Below are positions 1 to 4,808 of a stretch of DNA of 5,921 nt, piece by piece (the stretch's first letter is position 1; each line of letters begins with the position of its first letter). The notes below the pieces were generated by a model. That model saw only the letters and a list, made by a program, of their open reading frames with translations. It did no database searches and was not told the origin of the DNA. Source of the DNA: Burkholderiaceae bacterium (lineage in GTDB: Bacteria; Pseudomonadota; Gammaproteobacteria; Burkholderiales; Burkholderiaceae_E). Location: NCBI GenBank assembly GCA_016710525.1, contig JADJVQ010000122.1, positions 1 through 5,921 of the forward strand, read 5' to 3'. The position numbers and the translations under genes are program-made.

Positions 1-2
1 GC

Positions 3-581
3 CGCGTCACTGGCAACATCACTATCGACGGACGCGACATCTATGACCGCGATATTGATGTCGTACAGCTGCGCGCCAAGGTCGGCATGGTATTCCAGAA
101 GCCCAATCCGTTTCCCAAATCGATCTTCGAGAATGTCGCCTATGGTCCGCGCATTCATGGCATGTCGCAGAACAAGACCGACCTCGAGGAGATCGTCGTG
201 TCGAGCCTCAAGAAGGCCGGCCTGTTCGAGGAGGTAAAGGACCGCCTCAACGCGCCGGGCACCGGCCTCTCGGGCGGCCAGCAGCAGCGCCTCTGCATCG
301 CGCGGGCAATTGCCGTCAACCCGCAGGTCATCCTCATGGATGAACCCTGTTCGGCGCTCGATCCGATCGCCACCGCCAAGATCGAGGAATTGATCGACGA
401 GCTGCGGCAGAACTATTGCATCGTCATCGTCACGCATTCGATGCAGCAGGCGGCGCGCGTTTCGCAGCTCACAGCGTTTTTTCCATCTGGGAACGCTGGT
501 CGAGTTCGGCGACACCGACGAGGTGTTCACCGCGCCGCAGGAAAGCGCACACAGGACTACATCACGGGCCGCTTCGGCTGA
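3..581 (+). CDS. pstB: PstB, phosphate ABC transporter ATPase (5' end outside window; internal frame slip)
   Basis: This is the ATP-hydrolysing subunit of the PstSCAB high-affinity phosphate importer, acting on the cytoplasmic face of the inner membrane. The reading frame is open from base 3, so the start and the Walker A loop lie upstream of the window. Visible in order are the Q-loop region VFQKPNPFPKS (from 90), the ABC signature LSGGQQQR (from 267), Walker B VILMDEP (from 327), the D-loop SALDP and the H-loop histidine of VTHS (codon 435-437). The PstB-typical end TQDYITGRFG is intact. Between about 483 and 543 the protein turns into about 20 unrelated residues. Removing one T from the T6 run at 477-482 and adding one A to the A-run at 542-544 restores a normal stretch beginning HLGTLVEFGDTDEVF. 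The two slips cancel, so they are probably sequencing errors. phoU follows after 17 bp, as expected for the pst-phoU-phoB operon. Identification is very secure. Confidence 0.95.
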   Translation, partial: RVTGNITIDGRDIYDRDIDVVQLRAKVGMVFQKPNPFPKSIFENVAYGPRIHGMSQNKTDLEEIVVSSLKKAGLFEEVKDRLNAPGTGLSGGQQQRLCIARAIAVNPQVILMDEPCSALDPIATAKIEELIDELRQNYCIVIVTHSMQQAARVSQLTAFFPSGNAGRVRRHRRGVHRAAGKRTQDYITGRFG

Positions 582-587
582 GCCATC

Positions 588-592
588 GGGAG
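588..592 (+). promoter_or_regulatory. phoU ribosome binding site
   Basis: GGGAG lies 6 nt before the ATG at 599. It supports that start over the longer open frame reaching into pstB. Confidence 0.6.
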
Positions 593-598
593 ACTGAC

Positions 599-1321
599 AT
601 GTCTGAACACATTGCCAAAGCCTATGACGACGATCTGGCCATCCTGAAGACCATGCTGGCGCAGATGGGCGGACTGGTGGAGCAGCAGCTGGACGACGCC
701 ATCGACGCATTGTCGCGCCGCGACACGTCGCTGGCTGACCGTGTCATCCAGAATGACGAGAAGGTTGACGTCCTCGAGCATCAGATCGAGGAGAAGGCGA
801 TCCTCACCATCGCCCGCCGCCAGCCGGTGGCGCGTGACCTGCGCGAGATCATGGTGGCGATCCGCGTCGCCTCCGACCTCGAGCGCATCGGCGACCTCGC
901 CAAGAACACGGCGAAGCGCACCCACGCGATGTCGGACCAGTTGCCGAGAAAGCTTATGGCCGGTGTCACGCGCATGGGCCGCATGGCGCAGGAGGAACTG
1001 AAGAACATCCTCGATGCCTATGCCCATTCCGATGCCGGAAAGGCGCTTGAAGTCTGGCGTTCGGATGAAGATCTCGATGCCCTCTACAATTCGATCTTCC
1101 GCGAGCTCCTGACCTACATGATGGAAGATCCGCGCACCATCGGCTTATGCACGCATCTTCTGTTCATCGCCAAGAACATGGAGCGCATCGGCGACCACGC
1201 CACCAACATCGCCGAGAACATTCACTATCTGGTGCATGGCAAGCCGCTGGCCGAAGGCCGCGCCAAGAAGGACATTACCAGCACCATGTCGGTTGAACCT
1301 GGCCAGCGTTCGGAAGACTAG
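599..1321 (+). CDS. phoU: PhoU, phosphate signalling regulator
   Basis: PhoU is a cytoplasmic helical protein that links the Pst transporter to the PhoR sensor kinase and keeps Pho signalling off when phosphate is plentiful. The 240-residue product has the family length and the duplicated PhoU domain. Each half carries the conserved metal-binding motif: DLERIGDLAKN at residues 93-102 and NMERIGDHATN at 193-203. The ATG at 599 is chosen because MSEHIAKAYDDDL matches how PhoU proteins begin and a GGGAG ribosome site (588-592) lies 6 nt upstream. The same frame is open back to 416, but that part is read out of frame within pstB. The gene has no frame break, unlike its neighbours on both sides. 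It sits 17 bp after pstB and 3 bp before phoB, so one polycistronic mRNA is expected. Confidence 0.96.
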   Translation: MSEHIAKAYDDDLAILKTMLAQMGGLVEQQLDDAIDALSRRDTSLADRVIQNDEKVDVLEHQIEEKAILTIARRQPVARDLREIMVAIRVASDLERIGDLAKNTAKRTHAMSDQLPRKLMAGVTRMGRMAQEELKNILDAYAHSDAGKALEVWRSDEDLDALYNSIFRELLTYMMEDPRTIGLCTHLLFIAKNMERIGDHATNIAENIHYLVHGKPLAEGRAKKDITSTMSVEPGQRSED

Positions 1322-1324
1322 GCG

Positions 1325-2026
1325 ATGAGTGCATCCATTCTTGTCGTCGAAGACGAAGAGCCGATCCAGATCCTCCTCAGCTACAATCTGGAAGCCGAGG
1401 GTTATCGCGTCCGTCACACCGCCGAGGGTGAAGAGGTACAGCGGTTGATCGGAGAAGAGCGGCCCGATCTGATCCTGCTCGACTGGATGCTGCCTGGTAT
1501 TTCCGGTATCGAGGTCTGCCGTGTCCTGCGCACCAAGCCCTGAGACGCGTGACATCCCGATCATCATGCTGACGGCGCGCAGTGAGGAGGCCGAGCGGGT
1601 GCGCGGATTGGCGACCGGTGCCGACGATTATATGGTCAAACCGTTCTCGGTGCCGGAGCTTCTGGCGCGCATCCGCACCATTCTGCGCCGCATCAACCCG
1701 GACGCTGTTGCCGATCAGTTGAAAGCTGGCGACCTGTCGCTCGACCGCAAGACCAGGCGCGTGACCAGGGGGGCGCGTGACATCACGCTGTCACCCACCG
1801 AGTTCCGCCTGCTGGAACACCTGTTGCAGAACCCCGGCCGCGTCTATTCGCGCGCGCAGCTTCTCGATACGGTGTGGGCCATGATGTCTCGTGTCGACGA
1901 GCGGACGGTGGACGTTCACGCTGCCGCCTGCGGCAAACCCTGAGCCGCGGCCGCGAAGCCGACCCCATCCGCACCGTCCGCGGCATGGGCTATGCCTTCG
2001 ACGAAAGATTTGGACGGACGGGCTAA
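1325..2026 (+). CDS. phoB: PhoB, phosphate regulon response regulator (frameshifted as read)
   Basis: PhoB is the OmpR/PhoB-family transcription factor that is phosphorylated by PhoR and binds Pho boxes when phosphate is scarce. The receiver domain is complete after frame correction: acidic pocket VVEDEE (E9, D10, E11), phospho-acceptor D53 in LLDWMLPG, T83 in MLTAR and K105 in VKPF, the same numbering as E. coli PhoB. The winged-helix domain follows with LSPTEFRLLEHLL, RVYSRAQLL, VDERTVDVH and IRTVRGMGYAFDE. As read, the frame breaks. An extra T at 1541 creates a TGA. A compensated pair at about 1876-1892 turns an expected GHDV-type segment into AMMSR. A missing base near 1920-1921 creates TGA at 1941-1943. 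Correcting these gives about 233 residues ending at TAA 2024-2026, close to family length. The start ATG has GGAAG (1312-1316) 8 nt upstream. Indels are probably sequencing error. Confidence 0.93.
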
Positions 2027-2042
2027 CAGTCCACGTCCGTCC
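2012..2042. terminator. Inverted repeat at the phoB/gcrA convergence, possible bidirectional terminator
   Basis: GGACGGACG (2012-2020) is perfectly complementary to CGTCCGTCC (2034-2042), giving a 9-bp GC-rich stem with a 13-nt loop that contains the phoB stop codon. It sits where phoB (plus) and gcrA (minus) converge, so a transcription-stopping role for both is plausible. No T-tract follows on either strand, so it is not a classical intrinsic terminator. Confidence 0.4.
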
Positions 2043-2051
2043 TCCCCTCGT

Positions 2052-2587
2052 TCAGCCAAACGCCATCTTGCGCTGGCGGCGGTCCTGCAGCGGCTGGTAG
2101 GCGAGCCGCGCATGATATTCACAATAGGGCGAACCATCGCGAGGCCCATGGCCGCAAAAGCAGAATTCCTCGGTACCTGGATCGCCAATCGGCCATTTGC
2201 AGGTTTTTTCCGAGAGATGCAGGATGGTGACGCGGCCACCCTTCGGCAGGTCGACGAGGCGCACCGGCTGCGGCTCAGGCAATGCCGCCTGGCGCGGCTG
2301 AACATCGGCCCGCATCATCGGCTTCAGCGCATGCGCCCCCGCCGTCGGCATGCTGGGCATGCCGCCGGCCACCGCCGCGCGAGGCTGGGTTCGCGCTGCT
2401 TGCGCGGCGCCCGCGGCTGTGCGGCGCGCGGCTGCTGCGCCCGGCCCGACAGGTTGAGGCGGTGCACTTTGCCGATCACCGCATTTCGCGTGACGCCCGA
2501 TCCCAGGCGTCCAGCGATCTGGCTGGCGCTCAATCCTTCCGTCCAGAGCTTCTTCAGAAGCTCCACACGATCATCAGTCCAGGACAA
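2052..2587 (-). CDS. gcrA: GcrA, cell-cycle regulator and sigma70 cofactor (frameshifted as read)
   Basis: GcrA is an alphaproteobacterial DNA-binding protein that associates with sigma70 RNA polymerase and activates promoters carrying CcrM-methylated GANTC sites. The N-terminal helix-turn-helix is clear: SWTDDRVELLKKLW, then GLSASQIAGRLG and VTRNAVIGKVHRLNLSGR. The C-terminal sigma-interacting domain is also clear: VTILHLSEKTCKWPIGDP, then EEFCFCG, SPYCEYHARLAYQP and DRR. The two halves lie in different frames. One missing base (or two extra) in the low-complexity Ala/Arg/Pro linker, roughly 2380-2450, would join them into about 178 residues, close to the Caulobacter length of about 173. The TTG at 2587-2585 is chosen because SWTDxRVELLKK is where GcrA proteins begin and GGGAGG lies 7 nt upstream. 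The ATG at 2626 would add 13 atypical residues. A regulator normally maintained under strong selection is unlikely to be truly broken. Confidence 0.9.
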
Positions 2588-2594
2588 TTTTGCC

Positions 2595-2600
2595 CCTCCC
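2595..2600 (-). promoter_or_regulatory. gcrA ribosome binding site deciding a TTG start
   Basis: On the minus strand GGGAGG lies 7 nt before TTG (2587-2585). This is the strongest Shine-Dalgarno match beside any gene in the window, and it favours the TTG over the in-frame ATG 13 codons upstream. Confidence 0.6.
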
Positions 2601-2804
2601 AGATTGCTTTCCACGTCTTCGCCCAACGGAATCCCTCACACTTCGCCGGGCCCAATTCGGAACCGGCGCGGTTAACAACCAAACTGACCATAAAATGCTA
2701 CATCTCGTAGCTTGTCGCGGGCGACCCTACAATACGCGGTAGCGTCGTCGCAACCTTCGGAGCCGAATCCGGCGATGTTTTCCCCAGTTTCCCGCCGCAC
2801 CCCT

Positions 2805-2823
2805 ATGGTTAACAAAACCTTAT
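2805..2823 (-). promoter_or_regulatory. Putative CtrA binding site
   Basis: Bases 2805-2812 read TTAACCAT on the minus strand, an exact match to the known CtrA half-site. On the plus strand the same place gives TTAA (2809-2812), seven bases, then TTAT (2820-2823), one mismatch from the full TTAA-N7-TTAA motif. In Caulobacter CtrA represses gcrA, so the location fits. It is a short motif and a single copy. Confidence 0.4.
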
Positions 2824-2846
2824 CAGCCGCATGAATCAGGAGGTCC

Positions 2847-2903
2847 ATGTGCTGTTTTGACTCAGTGTGGAAAAGCCTGAATCACGGCAGCCCACTTGCG
2901 TGA
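2847..2903 (+). CDS. Possible 18-residue leader peptide upstream of argD
   Basis: The ORF MCCFDSVWKSLNHGSPLA starts at an ATG preceded by a full AGGAGGT (2838-2844), but the gap between AGGAGG and the ATG is only 3 nt, shorter than usual. It contains no arginine codon, so it is not an obvious arginine attenuator peptide. It overlaps three of the TGANTCA sites, and it ends upstream of the predicted promoter at 2927-2955, so a different, unidentified promoter would be needed to transcribe it. It may be a chance ORF. I recognise no family. Confidence 0.2.
   Translation: MCCFDSVWKSLNHGSPLA
2866..2874 (-). promoter_or_regulatory. DnaA-box-like 9-mer
   Basis: The minus strand reads TTTTCCACA, 8 of 9 matches to the DnaA box TTATCCACA. 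It lies between the second and third TGANTCA heptamers. DnaA activates gcrA in Caulobacter, so the site is plausible, but one 9-mer is weak evidence. A poorer match, TTTTCCCCA (7 of 9), lies at 2778-2786. Confidence 0.3.
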
Positions 2904-2926
2904 ATCAGTTGCCGGGAACGCTGTGA

Positions 2927-2955
2927 TTGACCCTTCGCAATCATGGACTTATATG
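2927..2955 (+). promoter_or_regulatory. Sigma70 promoter upstream of argD
   Basis: TTGACC (2927-2932) is followed after exactly 17 bp by TATATG (2950-2955), a close match to the sigma70 consensus. The start of transcription should fall near 2961-2963, about 60 nt before the argD ATG. It is the best promoter-like element in the window and probably drives argD-argF-hslO, subject to the hairpin that follows directly. Confidence 0.6.
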
Positions 2956-2957
2956 CG

Positions 2958-2966
2958 TTATCAACA
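2958..2966 (+). promoter_or_regulatory. DnaA-box-like 9-mer over a predicted transcription start
   Basis: TTATCAACA matches the DnaA box at 8 of 9 positions and covers the predicted start point of the sigma70 promoter at 2927-2955. Binding there would be expected to affect that promoter. This is motif-based only. Confidence 0.28.
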
Positions 2967-2967
2967 G

Positions 2968-2997
2968 GCGCCCGCTGGTCTGAAGGCGGGCGTTTTT
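2968..2997 (+). terminator. Intrinsic terminator-like hairpin in the argD leader
   Basis: CGCCCGC (2969-2975) pairs perfectly with GCGGGCG (2986-2992) around a 10-nt loop, followed by T5 (2993-2997). This is a canonical Rho-independent terminator shape. It lies only about 7 nt after the predicted transcription start and 25 nt before the argD ATG. It could end an upstream plus-strand transcript, act as an attenuator of the arg operon, or protect the 5' end of the mRNA. The sequence does not decide between these. Confidence 0.6.
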
Positions 2998-3022
2998 GAT
3001 TTCGTGGACAAGGCCAACACCG

Positions 3023-4013
3023 ATGATCGCACCCGTTCTGCCGACCTATGCCAGAGCCAAACTCTCATTCGAGCGGGGAGAGGGCGTGCGCGTATTCACG
3101 CCGGAGGGCGAAGCCTATCTCGATTTCGGCGCGGGCGTTGCGGTAACCAGTTGTGGCCATTCCCATCCGCATCTGATCGAGGCTCTGACCGAGCAGGCCA
3201 AGAAGATCTGGCACACCTCCAACATCTATCAGATGCCCGGCCAGGAAAAGCTGGCGAAGCGGTTGGTCGACGCCACCTTCGCCGACACGGTGTTCTTCAC
3301 CAATTCCGGTGCCGAGGCGCTGGAGTGCTCGATCAAGATGGCGCGGAAATATCATGCCGCCCATGGCCATCCGGAGAAGTTCCGGCTGATCACCTTCGAA
3401 GGCGCCTTCCACGGCCGCACGCTGGCGACGATCGCCGCTGGCGGCCAGATGAAATACATCGAAGGCTTCGGTCCCAAGGTGGACGGATTTGACCAGGTGG
3501 TCTTCGGTGACCTCGAAGCCGTGAAAGCCGCGATCACCGACGCCACCGCCGGCATCCTCATTGAACCGATCCAGGGCGAGGGTGTGAGGCCCGTGCCGCA
3601 TGATTTCCTGCGTGCCTTGCGCGCGCTGTGCGACGAGCACGGCATTCTGCTGGTGCTCGATGAAGTGCAATGCGGCGTTGGCCGCACCGGCAAGCTCTTC
3701 GCACATGAATGGGCAGGCATCACCCCGGACATCATGGCAATTGCCAAGGGGATTGGCGGCGGCTTCCCGCTGGGCGCCTGCCTGGCGACCGAGAAAGCCG
3801 CCATTGGCATGACCGCCGGCAGTCACGGCTCGACCTTTGGCGGCAACCCGCTGGCCACCGCCGTCGGCAATGCCGTGCTCGATGTCGTGACGGCGCCGGG
3901 CTTTCTCGAAAGCGTGCAGCAGCGCGCGCTCGTCCTGAAGCAGAAGCTGGCGGCTCTCAAGGATGCGCACCCCGCAATCATTGACGACATTCGCGGCTTC
4001 GGGTTGATGATGG
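3023..4013 (+). CDS. argD: ArgD, acetylornithine aminotransferase (C-terminus lost at a junction with argF)
   Basis: ArgD is a cytoplasmic PLP-dependent class III aminotransferase that converts N-acetylglutamate semialdehyde to N-acetylornithine in arginine synthesis; it often also acts in lysine synthesis. Visible are NSGAEA (residues 94-99, cofactor phosphate site), FHGRT (129-133), LDEVQ (212-216, with D213 for the PLP ring nitrogen), the Schiff-base lysine K242 in IAKGIGGGFP and STFGGNP (270-276). The family GEGG motif reads GEGVR here, one residue short. Homology stops after RGFGLMM, about residue 330. ArgD proteins have about 395-400 residues, so roughly 65-70 are missing. Past the junction the frame runs through argF sequence out of frame until TGA 4499-4501. 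The ATG at 3023 (MIAPVLPTYARAKL) has a weak AAGG 9 nt upstream. An in-frame TTG at 2996 lies in the terminator T-run and is unlikely. Confidence 0.93.
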
Positions 4014-4808
4014 CTGAAGGGCCGCATGCTGGCATTGATCTTCGAGAGGCCCTCGACGCGCACCCGCGTGTCCTTCGAGGTCGGCATGCGCCAGCTTGGC
4101 GGCGATACCCTGGTGCTCTCGTCCAACGACATGCAGTTGGGCAGAGGCGAAACGATCGCCGATACGGCGCGCGTCCTGTCGCGCTATGTCGATGCCATCA
4201 TGATCCGCGCAGCCAAGCATTCGAATCTCACGGAGCTTGCAGCGGCTGCCACCGTGCCGGTGATCAACGGCCTCACCAACCTGTCGCATCCCTGTCAGGT
4301 CCTGGCCGATGTCATGACTCTGGAGGAGCATGTTGCGCCGCTGAAAGACTTGACGGTCAGCTGGGTGGGCGACGGCAACAATGTTGCAGCCTCATGGATT
4401 CATGCGGTTGGCCGGATGGGCGGCAAGCTCCGCATCGGCACGCCCGAACAGCTCGCACCGTCACCGGAGATTCTCGATTGGGCAAAGGCGCAAGGCGCTG
4501 ACATCCATGTCACCCGCTCAGCCGAGGAGGCTGTCGCCGGATCGCACTGCGTCATCACCGATGCCTGGGTGTCGATGCATGATACCGACGCCGCCAGCCG
4601 CCATAATCTGCTGAAGCCCTATCAGGTCAACAAGCACGCTGATGGCGGCGCCGTTCCCGGCGCCAAATTCATGCACTGCCTGCCCGCCCATCGCGGCGAA
4701 GAGGTGACGGACGAGGTGATCGACAGCCCGGCTTCGCTGGTGCTGGACGAGGCCGAGAACCGTCTGCACATTCAGAAGAGCATCCTGCTGCATTGTCTGG
4801 GTGCGTGA
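4014..4808 (+). CDS. argF: ArgF, ornithine carbamoyltransferase (N-terminus lost at a junction with argD)
   Basis: ArgF joins ornithine and carbamoyl phosphate to give citrulline in the cytoplasm. Family homology begins with LKGRMLALIFERP at 4014. It then shows the carbamoyl-phosphate loop STRTR (4053-4067), the HPCQ motif (4287-4298), the ornithine-loop segment WVSMHDTD and HCLPAHRGEE (from 4674). The C-terminus is complete (ENRLHIQKSILLHCL). The usual length is about 305 residues and 264 codons remain, so about 40 N-terminal residues, including the start codon and ribosome site, are absent. The first in-frame ATG is 4026; GAAGGG lies a few bases upstream, but the shortened protein would probably not fold or work normally. 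No frame break occurs over this whole stretch. The stop overlaps the hslO start by one base. Confidence 0.93.
   Translation: MKGRMLALIFERPSTRTRVSFEVGMRQLGGDTLVLSSNDMQLGRGETIADTARVLSRYVDAIMIRAAKHSNLTELAAAATVPVINGLTNLSHPCQVLADVMTLEEHVAPLKDLTVSWVGDGNNVAASWIHAVGRMGGKLRIGTPEQLAPSPEILDWAKAQGADIHVTRSAEEAVAGSHCVITDAWVSMHDTDAASRHNLLKPYQVNKHADGGAVPGAKFMHCLPAHRGEEVTDEVIDSPASLVLDEAENRLHIQKSILLHCLGA

Larger units (their letters stand above)
2832..2907. repeat. Array of four TGANTCA heptamers with embedded GANTC methylation sites
   Basis: The palindromic heptamer TGANTCA occurs at 2832-2838 (TGAATCA), 2858-2864 (TGACTCA), 2878-2884 (TGAATCA) and 2901-2907 (TGAATCA), spaced 26, 20 and 23 bp. About 0.02 copies would be expected in this length by chance. 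Each contains GANTC, the target of the alphaproteobacterial CcrM adenine methyltransferase. The roughly two-helical-turn spacing would put the sites on similar faces of the DNA. Placement beside gcrA, whose product reads GANTC methylation, suggests methylation-dependent control. Whether gcrA, argD or both are the target is inference. Confidence 0.6.
2588..3022. other. gcrA-argD divergent intergenic control region
   Basis: These 435 bp separate the divergent gcrA and argD starts, and I see no conserved protein gene in them. They hold six GANTC sites (2629, 2765, 2833, 2859, 2879 and 2902), whereas chance predicts fewer than two. They also hold a CtrA half-site, DnaA-box-like 9-mers, a sigma70 promoter and a terminator-like hairpin, each listed separately. 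Two GTTAAC palindromes occur at 2671-2676 and 2808-2813. The region is less GC-rich than the genes. I could not find a convincing -35/-10 pair for gcrA on the minus strand. Confidence 0.7.

Noticed and set aside
592..610. Possible Pho box around the phoU start (CTGACATGTCTGA)
   Set aside because: It lacks the direct-repeat pattern with 4-nt spacing expected of a Pho box and lies inside the operon at a ribosome site.
1992..2710. Plus-strand open frames across gcrA and its upstream region
   Set aside because: They run antisense to GcrA, whose two conserved domains are obvious on the minus strand, and their products show no recognisable family.
2832..2907. ArgR operator (ARG box) for the arginine genes
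   Set aside because: The heptamers do not form the paired 18-bp ARG-box pattern known from enterobacteria; the resemblance is only TGAAT.
2765..2966. Replication origin, because DnaA-like boxes, a CtrA site and GANTC sites co-occur
   Set aside because: The DnaA matches are few and imperfect, there is no clear AT-rich unwinding element, and the neighbours are not typical origin genes; promoter control of gcrA/argD explains the motifs better.
2996..3022. TTG start for argD giving MISWTRPTP before MIAPVLPTYA
   Set aside because: The TTG sits in the T-run of the hairpin and has no ribosome site; the ATG at 3023 gives a normal ArgD beginning.
3065..4132. 355-codon open frame on the minus strand opposite argD
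   Set aside because: It is antisense to a clear ArgD coding sequence, shows no family motif, and is explained by high-GC codon bias leaving the opposite strand open.
4026..4501. A genuine ArgD with a long novel C-terminal domain ending at 4501
   Set aside because: The extension is argF read out of frame; the argF frame itself is continuous and conserved.
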